64,000 nucleotides of DNA from Petaurus breviceps papuanus (Eukaryota; Chordata; Mammalia; Diprotodontia; Petauridae): the NCBI GenBank assembly GCA_028583685.1, contig JAMXIF010000058.1, positions 19,020,341-19,084,340 of the forward strand, read 5' to 3'. Below the pieces are notes generated by a model, which saw only the letters and a program-made list of their open reading frames with translations, was not told the origin of the DNA and ran no database searches. Both the position numbers and the translations under genes were made by a program. Below are positions 29,491 through 41,534 of this stretch, piece by piece. Position 1 is the first letter of the stretch; each line of letters begins with the position of its first letter.

Positions 29491-31424
29491 TGGCCTTACT
29501 TCTATGCTGTCTTTTAAAACTCAACTTGGACTATGAAGTATGTGACATATTTTGGCTGCCAACATTGAAAAGAGTGGGTAATAAAATAACAAATATCTGG
29601 GTCTCTGGCTGCCATGTGCCAAGATCCCAAAGCAGCTGCTGGAGTCAGCATGTGTTATTAAGCTTTTGAAGCACTTTAAATTCCTCATTAAAATAACTTG
29701 ATAAAACAAACCAGAGAGATCTGTCAGTCTGGAGTGCATGGAACAGCATCTTTATTACATCATATATGATAATCTATTAAATAAAAATGGGAAGGTGAGT
29801 GACACAGCAAGATCAGGAGTTCTCTTTTGGGGCTCTATTCATTTTCAGAAGAAGCAAATCATTTCCAGAGTATGAATGTAAGACACATAGGAAATCCAAA
29901 TGAACTGGGAATTTAGAGATCCTTTCAGAATTCTTTAAATTTTTTTTTTAAAGGAAGCTAAACTTAGGCTAGCTTATCCATGGAATTCCATTCCAACCAC
30001 AAGTCCCCAGTTCCATATTCTCTTTTCCTCCATCACGGATGAGAGGTCATGGCAGTGAAGGTTAATGAACACATTACTGTTTTTCTTCAGCATCTAATAT
30101 ATTTTGAGAAACCTATGACCACATAGGTTTCTCAAGACATATTGACCAAGTGGTTGAGTGCCTAGAGAATGGCATAAGGATGACTTCTAGCATACCTTAG
30201 CTCTCAGAATTTCCTAGTAAAAATTATCTAGAAGAATTATATAGAAATGGGGCAAAAAATGTTGCTGTATGTGGCAAATTCTACATGGGCACAACCCAAT
30301 GATCATTTTATTGTGACCATAATGTTCAGAGCAAGGAGCTAATAAGATTAAGGCTATTTGGGCCAATTAGCTTTGCTGTATTCTGGTTTTTGATGGGGGG
30401 AGAAGTGTGTATATTGATTTTGCAGGTGGAAGTAAGGGAGGCTTTCAGAAGTTTTTCTTAGTTAAAAAAAAAAGGTTTGGCTTATATCCAAGCAAATCCA
30501 ATGCTTAAAAATAGATTACCTAAAACTTACTTATTTCCAATAAGAGCTTTCTTTATATATTTATTTTTTAACATTTCCCCCTATATTTCTTCAATCATTG
30601 GCTGCCACATAGAATTTAGAATCTCTGAAAGGACATTATATATTCTACATTTTCAGTTAATGAATAGGTAGTTCATACCAGTCCATTTGCACCATAATTT
30701 GGGGTCAAAATAACACATCAAATCTATCTCTATAGTATCCTAATCAATAGCTATTTAAAAGTCTTTTTCCTCAGAGTCTAGCACTCATTTTCTGGCACCT
30801 AGTGATTAATAAGTGCTGGTTGAATGGGATGGAATGGAATTAATGTATCTGCCTCTATGATGGATTGGTTTGACCATAAGTTATGGTCAGAATGATTCTT
30901 GGAAATATTCTGCTGCTTTGTGGGTAAATGCAGTTCCAGAGTAGGATGTCCCAGAGAGCCGGCCCAGAACATTCCTTGTATACCTGTTCATTAGATGGAG
31001 TTCCTCAGGGCTTGGGCCACTGCTGCTTAGGAAAAGAGCAGACAGTGCAGTTACCTAATAAGCTATGGGACAGATACCTAATTGCTTCTCTGGGGAGTCC
31101 AAAACATGAGCATCTTGATATTTTGAAGCAATTAGCTGCTCTCCATTCTTGCAAGAACACGTTGAAAAAAGAGTATTATATTAATTAGGAAAGAGACTCA
31201 GAGAACAGATCCAGGGAGACAAAAACAGAGATGATTGAGATAAACAGAGATAGAGAGGTATGAACACAGATATCTCCCCTCTCACCACCACCCCCCCAAA
31301 AAAAAATTCAAGGGAAAGGGATTGAAAAAGAAAAGTGAAGGAAAGTATCTCAGCTTGTGAGATGTTCCATTTTCTCTAGAAAAAAAAACAGAGAGAACAA
31401 TAGTGCATAACAAGGGCAGAGACA
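29491..31424. other. Mostly unassigned intergenic sequence
   Basis: No exon or clear full repeat. A possible L2 end lies at 30780-30840 (CTGGCACCTAGTGATTAATA). An open frame at 30928-31188 (86 codons, plus) has no motif I recognise and no gene context. Confidence 0.4.
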
Positions 31425-31432
31425 GAGAGCCA

Positions 31433-31467
<35 letters not shown>

Positions 31468-31505
31468 TCAGAGAGACAGAGATAGAGATAGACAGAGACA
31501 GAAAG

Positions 31506-31544
<39 letters not shown>

Positions 31545-31908
31545 AAGAGAGAGACAGTGACAGAGAGCCAGACACACACACACACAATCAGAGAGACAGA
31601 GATAGAGATAGACAGAGACAGAGAGGCACGTANNNNNNNNNNAGATAGACAGAGACACGGAGATAGAGACAGAAAGGCAGACACACACACACACACACAG
31701 ACAGACAAAGAGAGAGACAGTGACAGAGAGCCAGACACACACACAGAGAATCAGAGAGACAGAGATAGAGATAGACAGAGACAGAGAGGTACACACACAC
31801 ACACACACACACATACAGAGACAAAGAGAGAAACAGAGGCAGACAGACAGACAAACACACAGAATCAGAAAGACAGAGATAGAGACCCAGAGATAAAGAC
31901 AGAAAGGC

Positions 31909-31939
<31 letters not shown>

Positions 31940-31945
31940 TATTGA
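31425..31945. repeat. Compound (CA)n / (GACAGA)n satellite with an assembly gap
   Basis: CA runs alternate with GACAGAGATAGAGATAGACA blocks and GAGAGCCAGACACACACA units. At least four higher-order units recur at roughly 110-150 base spacing. Long open frames on both strands are repeat artefacts. Confidence 0.95.
31633..31642. other. Assembly gap (10 N)
   Basis: Ten N inside the satellite. The fixed length suggests a placeholder, so the true array length is unknown. Confidence 0.98.
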
Positions 31946-33384
31946 CATTGCTTTTCTGAGCCAGAGCAAGATGTGGAGGTTGGAGCAGAGATATGTAGCA
32001 TTTTTTGATGGTGAGTACCTTTTTCCTGCCAGCCTACCACTATTTCTCTGAAAAAGCTATTTGGCTTGGGTATACAAAGCTTCATTTATCCCAAGATTTA
32101 TGGAAATCCAGACCAGACTTTTATCATTATCAAATCACAGTCCCTGGAGTTGCACTTGAGATAACCAAATCCAAGGCCTCAAAGTCCTGCTTATCTTGAG
32201 TTCAGTCTTGGAGCAGCTTCAACCCTTTAGAACATAGCAATGAACTTGGAAGTAAGCCAAAAGTATCTCTTTTCTGCAGAAATAGCTATTTTCAGAGTCC
32301 TTGAAGGAGGTCCCTACTCAGAAAATTGACTGACTTAGCACACAGTTCTGACAGAGTGAGTTATGTGATTTCCTGGCCCATAGCAAAGTTAGAAATAACA
32401 AGTAGGGAGGGAAGGATATATTAGTAAAAAAGTAAAAACGGATAACCTGACAGTCAGGGAAGAGACAGAACAATTTAAAAGCCAAACACAAAATTAGCAA
32501 AGTGTGGCAGCCTGAGAACGTTTTGTGGAGGGGCAAATATCATTGCACTCTCATAGCCCCTATAGGGGATTATCACATTAGAGAATACAGTACAAAAACT
32601 GATGATCATAATGAAGTATAATGAACCATAGAGAAAAAATTTAAGTTATTTTCAGTATGTTCTGTTTAAGAAGTATTTTACACATTTTAGAGAGATTTCT
32701 ATAGAGAAAAGGGTTTAATATAAAAGACTTGGCATGTGAAGGAGGAATCTTTTAGTTATCTGGAAAATTCGTTTGTATCTAGTTCCCTCCTTTATAATGA
32801 TAGAAATTAAGGTGTTACTGTATTTTGTTTTAGTCCAGACTTAGATGGGGTAAGACCTCAAAATTGCTGGTATTTTATGTGGCATATATTTGATGGCTTT
32901 TGTGGAAGAAGTTGAAAAATGTATCAGTAGATTAACATATTGTTTTATTGTTCTAGTGTCTGTATTTCCTGCAAGTGAAAATTTGGAAAAAGAGGTCCTT
33001 TTAATCTTGTTTTTAAGCTAATTAGCACCAAAGAAGAGGGACCAATTCCTCTTCTCAACACCTGTCCAGTCTCCTTCTGTACTCTGTACACAGTCTAGGG
33101 TAGTTTCTCATTTGGGACCCTTGTCTGTATCCTGCACATGCCACTGAGGGTAAGCCATTTTATCCTTGGAGGTATCTTAAAAATACCGGCCCAGAGAATC
33201 TTGACCTGAAGCCAACATGTTTGTTGGAAATAGCCTGGGGTAAAGGAAGACACTGTTATTTTTTTCTTTTTTTTGATTGCTACCTCTCTTTCCAAGAAGA
33301 ACGTGCTTCTGGGTTATTGTGTGACAAGCTAGAAAAAACCCCTGGGTTGCTGATCTCCTCCCCTCTCAGTGTTCCAGGTGTCTC
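31946..33384. other. Region downstream of the FAM180A stop, including its presumed 3' UTR
   Basis: No transposon stands out. On the minus strand an ATTAAA near 33000-33005 and an AATAAA at 32944-32949, 380-440 bases after the stop, are possible poly-A signals. Neither can be preferred from sequence alone. Confidence 0.35.
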
Positions 33385-33807
<423 letters not shown>

Positions 33808-33854
33808 TCATCATTCTCATTCTCATCATCATCCTTCTCTTTATCTTTTATAAA

Positions 33855-33997
33855 ATCAGAATTTTTGAGCTGGAAAAGGGACTTTGGACTCTATTCTAAC
33901 CCTAGCTCTTACATATGAAGCACTGAGGTACAGAGGTGAGAAGTGATTTGCTCAAGGTCATATAGGTAGTTTGTGGCCCAGTCAGAATTAGAACTCT
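33855..33997 (-). repeat. MIR-type CORE-SINE, split by a WSINE1-type SINE
   Basis: TTTTTGAGCTGGAAAAGGGA, GTGATTTGCTCAAGGTCATA and GAACTCT, with the remainder after 34155. Confidence 0.7.
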
Positions 33998-34152
33998 GGG
34001 GCATCTCAGTGGCGCAGTGAATAGAGCACCAGCTCTGGAGTCAGGAGGACCTGAGTTCAAATCCAGCCTCAAACACTTAACACAAAATAGCTGTGTGACC
34101 TTGGGCAAGTCACTTAACCCCAACTGCTGTGCCTTCCTTCCCCCCCAGAAAA
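33998..34152 (+). mobile_element. WSINE1-type SINE
   Basis: CTCAGTGGCGCAGTGAATAG, AGGACCTGAGTTCAAATCC and GGGCAAGTCACTTAACCCC. AGAATTAGAACTCT (33984-33997) and AGAATTAGAATCCT (34156-34169) flank it as a diverging target duplication. Confidence 0.9.
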
Positions 34153-34234
34153 AGAAGAATTAGAATCCTGATCTCATCTCCCATTTCATTGGTCTTTATA
34201 TTATATTGCTGTTTAGTATACAGAACCCTTATGT

Positions 34235-34332
34235 AATGACGGTAACAGTAGTAACAGCTGATGTTATAACTGACTTAAGATTTGTGAGATGCTTTATATA
34301 CATTATTTCATTTGATCCTAAAAAATAATTCA
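34235..34332 (-). repeat. MIR-type CORE-SINE fragment
   Basis: AACAGTAGTAACAGCTGATG and GATGCTTTATATACATTATT then TCATTTGATCCT, the reversed MIR 3' end. Confidence 0.65.
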
Positions 34333-34431
34333 CTGATAGCCTTAGTCAATTAACAACCAAACCTATGCTGAGGAGCTCCATGCTAGGCTCTGGGGAGGAG
34401 GGGGTAGGTAACCCTTATACTTTGTTTTCTC

Positions 34432-34580
34432 AGGGCAGCTAGTTGGTACACTGGATGGAGCATTGGCTCTGGAGTCAGAAGGACCTGAGTTCAAATTTGG
34501 CCTCAGATACTTCCTAGCTGTGTGACCCTGGGCAAGTCACTTAACCCCAATTGCCTCAAACCCCCCCCCACATCAAAAAA
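34432..34580 (+). mobile_element. WSINE1-type SINE
   Basis: CAGGGCAGCTAGTTGGTACA, GGAGCATTGGCTCTGGAGTC, CTAGCTGTGTGACCCTGGGC and CACTTAACCCCAATTGCCTC. Confidence 0.93.
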
Positions 34581-34637
34581 CAACTTTCTTTTTTTCTACA
34601 CCTTTGCTCCAGTTTCTTTGCTGTTCTTTGCTTCTCA

Positions 34638-34705
34638 CAGAAATCTTAGAGATACGAAGTGATTTGTCCAAGGTCCCATACAACTCACAGTAAGTATTAG
34701 AACCC
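34638..34705 (-). repeat. MIR-type CORE-SINE fragment
   Basis: GTGATTTGTCCAAGGTCCCA and AGTATTAGAACCCTGGGTTT. Confidence 0.55.
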
Positions 34706-34788
34706 TGGGTTTTGTTTTGTTTTATTCCAAGTTCAATGTTAAGGTACTAGGCAGAATTTTTATTAAAAAAGTTTTATTGAGGGTTTTT

Positions 34789-34944
34789 TTTATTTTTGGA
34801 GGGGGGAAGGCAGGGCAATTGGGGTTAAGTGACTAGCCCAATGTCACACGGCTAGTTTTGTGTTAAGTGTCTGAGGCTGGATTTGAACTCAGGTCCTCCT
34901 GACCCCAGGGTTGGTGCTCTATTCACTGCAACACCTAGCTGCCC
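34789..34944 (-). mobile_element. WSINE1-type SINE with a perfect 11 bp target duplication
   Basis: GCAATTGGGGTTAAGTGACT, CACACGGCTAGTTTTGTG and GAACTCAGGTCCTCCTGACC. TGAGGGTTTTT at 34778-34788 and 34945-34955 is the duplication. It is in the same orientation as FAM180A, about 390 bases from exon 2. Confidence 0.93.
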
Positions 34945-35280
34945 TGAGGGTTTTTCTTATCTTTTAAAAACAGTATCATTTCCCAATAACTGCTCTTCCC
35001 CATAAAGGACCTTCCCTTATGACAAAGAAACATAGTAAAGCAAAACAAATGTAGATGTTGATCATGTCTGATCTCATGAACCAGTTATCTACTGTCTTCT
35101 ACTGAGAGGAGGGAGACTTGTTTGTCTTAAATCCCTGGGAGTCAAGACTGATCATTTCATTGATCTGAAGGTTGATGCATTTTAATATTGTTTTCCTTTA
35201 CATTGTTCTGGTCATTGTTTAAATTCAGTTCTCTTCGGTTCTCCTTCCTTTTGCATGTTAGGGAGAGTGTTCAGAGCTTA

Positions 35281-35505
<225 letters not shown>

Positions 35506-35589
35506 TTAACCAGGTACCTTTGGACTCAAGTCGGAGGCTGGATATGTGAAGGGGGGATGATAGACTCTTGGTAGTAAGCACCTAGCTAT

Positions 35590-35935
35590 TAGATATAACA
35601 TTATGTTTAGTTATTATGTAACTATATAGTATTATATTATGTATAATTATATATTATATAACCACATAACTTATAACTATATATTATTATATATAACTGT
35701 ATATTATCATAGTATATGTTATACACTATGTATATGTTATAGATGATTATATAACTATATACTATTATATAATTTTATATTATATAACTATATATAAAAC
35801 TCTATTATATGTAATATATGTCACAACTATATTATATATCTATTATTTTATCATATATAACTATATATAGTTATATACTAGACATCACTATGTAACTATA
35901 ACTACATATACAACTTATATAACTGTATGTGTGTT
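35590..35935. repeat. AT-rich simple repeat with TATA-type palindromes
   Basis: About 345 bases of TATATTAT, TATAACTATATA and ATTATATA units, many self-complementary, followed by an ATCT and (TC)n run at 35945-35974. Confidence 0.95.
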
Positions 35936-35982
35936 TGCGTGTATATCTATCTATCATCTCTCTCTCTCTCTCTCAACCTAGC

Positions 35983-36106
35983 ATATTCTCTTCCCAGGAC
36001 TGTTGTGAAGATGTAACAAGATAATATTTGCAAAGTGCTTAGCACAGTGCTTCGTACATAGCAGGTATTATAGTAATGCTGTTATTATTATTATTATTGC
36101 TAGCCT
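35983..36106 (+). repeat. MIR-type CORE-SINE 3' part
   Basis: CAGGACTGTTGTGAAGATGT, TTTGCAAAGTGCTTAGCACA and CATAGCAGGTATTATAG with an (ATT)n tail. Confidence 0.75.
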
Positions 36107-37074
36107 TGGCACCTTGAGGAGCTCTTCTAAGGTCCTAGAAGCAAAGAGAGGCCACACTGTGGAACACAGCTTCACCACACCCAGGCCCTCCCTCCGTCCC
36201 TTCAGGGCAACACCCTGAAGCTGTCTGTCCATTCTGCCACTTAGTTTTTCCTGGGGCCTCATTTTCTAGCTCAGCACTTTATCTGGACTGACTCTACCCA
36301 GATGTCCCAGGAAGGAGCCAGTTTTTCATTTTCCATTGATTTACTGTCCATTCTTGATGATCCTCCAGGTGGGAAGTCAGGAGCTCTAGGTTTTCAGCCA
36401 AGGACTGGCTTCCAATAAAAGAGAATTTGGTGTCCAGGGCTGTCTAGAAGCCTATGCCAACGGGCAGACTGGTTGCTCAGAACATTAGCAGGATTCATAA
36501 CTTCGGGCGATGCTGTTCCAGGACACTGCCTTCCAGAGCAGCTTTTGGCCTGAGGTGCACTGGAGACCAAAGACCCTTTCTTTATTTAGGATTTTAATGG
36601 TGTAACTGACAGGTAGGAATTTCCACACTGGCCTTTTCACAGAGTAATCAGAGTGGATCTGTAACCTTAAGTAGCAGTCAGAGCTGACATTTGTACGGAA
36701 TTTTAAGATTTTTACATTTGTTACCTCATTTGACTGTTCTCCTTTTGTCTCTATATTCCTAGAACCTAGCACAGCGCCCGGAAGATGCTATTTTTAAAAA
36801 AATTTCTCTGAGATTTACTTGAGCAGAGTAAACAGGAGGGTCTTATAGATCAGGAGGTATCTCCTGTACTATGTGACTCGCCTCCTTTTTGGTCTTCTTC
36901 TAGTCATTCTTTTCTTTCTTCCTTCCCAACCTAACAATATGGGACCACTGAGCATGTGTTTCTGTCCTGTCTCCTGCCTGTGGAATTCAGACAGTCAGCT
37001 GATTTATAGGGGATAGAAGGCAAAGTCACTCAGTCTTCTCTATGCCATCTTTTTCATAAAGTCTTGTCTACTAC
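36107..37074. other. Unassigned FAM180A intron 1 sequence
   Basis: Nothing recognised except a short L2-like end at 36735-36785 (CTATATTCCTAGAACCTAGC). Confidence 0.4.
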
Positions 37075-37075
37075 A

Positions 37076-37330
37076 GATAGATGGCTCAGTGGATTGAGTG
37101 GTAGACCAGAAATCTGGAAAACCTGAGTTCAAATTTGACCTTAGTCACTTCCTAGCTGTGTGACCTTGAACAAGTCACTTAACCTCTGTCTGCCTCAGTT
37201 TCCTCATCTGTAAGATTAAGATAATAACAGCAGCTATCTGAAGGATTGTAGTGGAGATTAAATGAGATGTTTGTAAAGGGCTTTGCAAACCTTTAAGAGT
37301 TACATAAATACTGACTTTTATTATCATAAC
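37076..37330 (+). repeat. MIR-type CORE-SINE, nearly complete
   Basis: GATGGCTCAGTGGATTGAGT, CTTCCTAGCTGTGTGACCTT, CCTCAGTTTCCTCATCTGTA and AAAGGGCTTTGCAAACCTTT. Confidence 0.9.
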
Positions 37331-37604
37331 TGTGGACTTGACTCTCAGAAATATCTCTGGGTAGCAGCATCCTTTTTGCAGGGGAATAATAGCATTGTGG
37401 GGAGATTGGGAGACCTTGTTTTCTGGGTAGAGGTAGGAGTTTTTAAAAAATAAAATGTTATGGATATCTTGTTTTTGTATTATTTATATTCTCACTGTTT
37501 TTCCCTCCTGCCCCTCCCAGAGAACCATTCCTTATAATACACTAAGCAAAGTTTGATGTCATATGCAGTAATGGGGTCAGGAAACCAAAGGTCTTTTACA
37601 GAGT

Positions 37605-37742
37605 AATGTAGAATCACACAATTCTAGAGCTGGGAAGGGACTGGGAGATCAGAGTCCATGAAAAAATGGACAATGATCAAATTATAACTTACTTGTCCCA
37701 GAGTTACAAAGTGAGCAGGGATATGATAGAGAGAGCTGGTTG
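37605..37742 (-). repeat. MIR-type CORE-SINE fragment
   Basis: TAGAATCACACAATTCTAGA, GAGCTGGGAAGGGACTGG and ACTTGTCCCAGAGTTACAAA. Confidence 0.65.
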
Positions 37743-37969
37743 TTAAATTTTCATCGTAAGCATTAAAGCAAGGCTTGATTTATTGTTGCATTGTTTCTAG
37801 ACTTTAGAAAGTGCTGAAGAAAATGTTAATATGCAGGTTAAACTTCAAAGTATCTGTCTTTTTTTTCTCACAGAAAGCCAAAATTGTTACATATTTACCT
37901 GTACACACTACTGAAGCTTGTAGATCTGGTACTAGAATTCTAGTACCAGACTTCTGGTACAACACACTT

Positions 37970-38142
37970 TCCATTACACCCATGATGTCAAATTCAGATA
38001 GAAAAAGGGCCACTAACCCATACAGAAGGATCGCTATGAGTTGCATATTGGCTTAGTTTTAAAAATGTAATATTATCTGTCTTATTTTTTTTACTTTGTT
38101 GAATATTTCTCAGTTACACTTTAATCTGATTCAGGTCTCTCT
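37970..38142 (-). mobile_element. hAT-type non-autonomous transposon, copy 2
   Basis: CATGATGTCAAATTCAGATA, AGGGCCACTAACCCATACAG and AGGATCG mirror the 3' end of copy 1 (11955-12158). The CTTTAATCTGATTCAGG end mirrors its 5' part. Confidence 0.65.
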
Positions 38143-38272
38143 GTCTCTGTCTAACTCTGTACATCTCTTTCTGTTTCTCTCTGTCTCTGTGTCTGTCTGT
38201 CTCTTTCTCTGTGCTTCTCTGTCTCTCTGTTTCTGTGTGTCTGTCTCTTTCTCTCCCTCTGTCTCTCACTAA
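38140..38272. repeat. (TCTG/TCTC)n simple repeat
   Basis: CTCTGTCTCTGTC-type units, imperfect. Confidence 0.9.
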
Positions 38273-38427
38273 GCTGAGCAGAATCAACATACCATGAGAA
38301 GGTACCTGGCTTGATGGGTGGGTGAGAACTCAGAAGACAGGTAAACTTAGAGACTGGGCTGGAGAAAGTGGTTTGGTATGGGTGGGACAGAGTTGAGAAT
38401 GGTTTAGCAAAGAAACCACAGATTACT

Positions 38428-38484
38428 AGGGGTATGTGTATGTGTGCCTATGTGTGTGCATGTGTGTGTGTGTGTGTGTGTGTT
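38428..38484. repeat. (TG)n microsatellite
   Basis: A pure TG run at about 38460-38482 with an impure leader. Confidence 0.95.
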
Positions 38485-39039
38485 TCCACCCATCAATGCT
38501 TTTGTATGCATGTTGTCATTTCTGGGAGAAGAGATCCTGAGGTACAAGGGGAAAAAATAGAATAACTCCTTTCAGAATTAGGGATTAATTGAAATTGGCC
38601 AAATTAAGTCATATTATCTCCTGGGTGACAACTCAGGGAGCTGGGCTGACAGGAATCAATCAATCACACTGCCTGTGACTGGCCCATCAGCCAGGGCTGT
38701 TGTAGAGGAGATCCCTGCGTGGGCAGCAGATTGGACCCCGTGCCTTCTGAGGCTCCTTCCAGCGCTAAGATTCCTTGAGTCCTGGGGGTCTCAGGGATTG
38801 GTGCTTTTTGATTTCCTGCTGCTATGAAAGGAGACTGTTAGACCCTGGGCACCCCAGGGCTGTCTCTGATTCAGTTGCAGCATGTGTATATAATGGAAAA
38901 TGGTGCTTGGAGACTTTGTAAAGTGAAGACAATGCCAGAATCAATTGGCTTTTCTGCAAGTGAGGGAGAGGAGATTTCTGTTGCACCTTGGCCTCTCAGT
39001 TTTATCTAATTGAGGACGAAGAATGCCCAGGCTACCCTT
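38485..39039. other. Repeat-poor intron stretch
   Basis: No coding signal. Contains GAATCAATCAATCAC (near 38651) and nearby TGACAG words of the PBX/MEIS type. The end near 38735-38775 resembles an L3 terminus. Confidence 0.3.
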
Positions 39040-39518
39040 ACCCTCTCTCTTGCGTTCAGTTCTGCCCATTACTTCTAGGATCAAATAAAGAAAAATCTTC
39101 AGTTTAGCTTTTAAAGACCCTTGTAATAACCTGGTCCCTGTTTTCCTTTCCAGTCTTCTAAACGGCTTGCTCATTTCTGTGTGTCCTATAATCCCGCCAC
39201 CTCTGCCTTCTTGTCTGCCATTCCTCCCCCAGGACACTCCGTGCCTTGGACTGGCTGTTCCTTATGCCTGAATATCTACTTCCTGGCCTTCCTGACTCTG
39301 TAAGACTCAGCCTAAATCCCACCTTCTGTTTTCCCAGTCCTCCCCGCCTCTGGTTCCTTCTTTCTGTGATGACCTTCCATCCGCTCTGTCCATATGTAGC
39401 TGTTTGCACATTGTCTCCCATGCTAGAATGTGAGCTCCTTGAGGGCAGGAAGTGTTTTTGCCCTTGTTTGTATCTTCATCACTTAGCATGTTGCCTGACA
39501 CACACTCCTTTAAATCCG
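39040..39518 (+). repeat. L2 LINE 3' end
   Basis: GCTTTTAAAGACCCTTGTAA, GACTGGCTGTTCCTTATGCC, GAATGTGAGCTCCTTGAGGG and CATCACTTAGCATGTTGCC. Opposed open frames here come from the LINE. Confidence 0.85.
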
Positions 39519-40400
39519 CCAACCTTTGGCTTCTTCCTGTCATCTTGGCTTTAAAACTTGGGATGTAGGGGCTCCCTCCCTGCTGAGGAGGGTTATACAC
39601 AGAATAACTAAAACGACCCTCAGGGTTTCAGGTAACTTGTAGAGCAACTTAGGGCTGGACTGATCCCTGGGTCTCTTTTCCATCAAGGATTCTTTAGACT
39701 GGGTCTTTCCTGGATTAAGTCAAGTTTTTAGCAGGTCCTGTGTCCTGAACACTCTACTCCTTAGCCCAGAGTGTGTGCTCAGCCCAGGCTGGTGACTAAC
39801 TGACTAGAAATTCACTGCTCTGTCATTTTCTTTGGCTGCTTTGGGCTTTTCTCTCTTGTGTTTCAGAATAAGAAACAGTCCAGTTGCCTTTCCAGTTGTC
39901 AGCTTTGCTCCAAATATCTGTATACTTGCTGCTTTCTGTGATTTTCTTGTGGGGCAAACAACCCAAATGGAGGGAGGATCTCAGCAAGACAGACTCCACT
40001 CTGTACATGAAGGCAAGGAATAGGGCAGGAATGGAGGCTACATTCACCTTGTACCTCTTCTCTCTCTCAGGGATAAGGGACCGCATTTGGCCGAGGGCCC
40101 CTAGGCCCTTCCCTGGCTCTGGGCTGTTCATCCAGGACAGCCTGTCATTGGGAAGCATCCCTACCACCAGGATTGCCCTCCGCTCTTACCTTGCTCCTTG
40201 ATCAGGTAGCTTGCCAATTCACATTCCTTCTGATGAGATGAAGGACCACTAGGCCTTTCCACATAAGCTCTACCTCCCAAAATACTGTAGGCCTTATCAT
40301 CTGCCTAGGGTCAGGCCCTTTAATCCCCTGGCCTTGTCATATTAACTACCTCTGTAACCCAAGGCTCTCTGGGTCTTGGTATTCACCCCCTTGCTGTGCC
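39519..40400. other. Unassigned intron sequence
   Basis: Open frames of 63-114 codons overlap on both strands at 39823-40201. None has a recognised motif, and mutual overlap argues for chance. Confidence 0.4.
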
Positions 40401-40404
40401 CATA

Positions 40405-40575
40405 GGATTTCTGGATCTTTCCAGCTGCTCTATGGCTGACTGTACTTTCTATTTGGAGTTGTCTCCTCCTAATTAGAATGTGCTTTTCTTGAGAGCAAGG
40501 TCTGTCTTGATTTCTCTGTTTGTATCAGTGATTGGCACAAGGTAAACACTTGATAAATACTTTTTCATTCATTCA
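40405..40575 (+). repeat. L2 LINE 3' end
   Basis: TTAGAATGTGCTTTTCTTGA, GAGCAAGGTCTGTCTTGATT and GTAAACACTTGATAAATACT. Confidence 0.75.
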
Positions 40576-40581
40576 TTTTTC

Positions 40582-40733
40582 TTAGAGTCACATGATGGCC
40601 TTTGGTATCATTTGTCCAAGTCCCTCATTTTACAGATGAAGAAACTAAGGCCCAGAAAGGATAAAAGAATTTGCTCAAGGTCATATAGCTGATAAGTAAG
40701 AGGCAGGATTTGAAGCCAGGTCTTGGGACCCCC
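40582..40733 (-). repeat. MIR-type CORE-SINE
   Basis: CCTCATTTTACAGATGAAGA, AATTTGCTCAAGGTCATATA and GGCAGGATTTGAAGCCAGGT. Confidence 0.8.
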
Positions 40734-41182
40734 AAAACCTATGCAATTTCTATCATACTTGAGCTGCCTTCAGACTTCGTGAGTGTTCCATGCAGACATG
40801 CTTTGTCCCACACTGGGTCCTGCTCTTTTCCTCACTTGCTGATGAACAGGGGGCTAGACTGGGAGCCTATGTATGGTGTTAGAGGGACTACCCAGCAGCT
40901 TTTGGCTTCTTACTTGGCATTTCCAATTGGCACAAGAATGAAGACCCAGAGAAAGAGATACTCCTTGGGAAGGATTCAAGGGAAGGAAGGGTATGTCCAA
41001 CATACCAAACATCAGCTCATAGTGCTGGAAGAGATGAGCTTGCATGGCCTAGCTCTCCTTGCCTTAGCCAGAGTGTGACTAAACCGCTTCTGGCTATTTA
41101 CTTCACTCTCAGTGGGCTCAGCCACTTCCCTGGTGCTGCAGGCTACCCCCAGGGTGAGTTGTGCCCATCAGGACAAAGGATA

Positions 41183-41322
41183 AAGGATAGTGAGCTACAA
41201 TCATATCCAAGAAAGACCTGCGTTCAAATGCTGCCTTCAACACTTCCTTGCTATGGGACCCTGAGAAAATCACTTAGTCTGTGAGCCTGCTTTTTCATCT
41301 TTAAAATGGGGACAATCTTAAA
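41183..41322 (+). repeat. MIR-type CORE-SINE fragment
   Basis: GACCTGCGTTCAAATGCTGC, CACTTCCTTGCTATGGGACC and TTCATCTTTAAAATGGGGAC. Confidence 0.65.
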
Positions 41323-41534
41323 TATGATATTAAACAGGCTATAATATAATTATTATAGGGGCAGGGAAGAAGGGGCAAAGACAGTCAGAAAGGTAGGAAG
41401 CAAGGAGAGAAGTAAGAGACAGGAAAGGAAAAAAGGGCATGCGGTTAGGTTTGGCCAAGAGCCCTTCCCATAGTCACCTCAGATGCTACTTAACAGTTTT
41501 TGGTTTTGCATGTTTACTAAATGTTTGGGAGAAT

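Noticed and set aside
31350-32085. Open frames of 80-165 codons rich in Arg/Asp/Thr or Cys/Leu/Ser
   Set aside because: They are products of the CA/GACAGA satellite and even run across the N gap.
32944-32949. A firm FAM180A poly-A signal
   Set aside because: AATAAA on the minus strand is placed plausibly 436-441 bases after the stop, but an ATTAAA lies nearer and no downstream element separates them.
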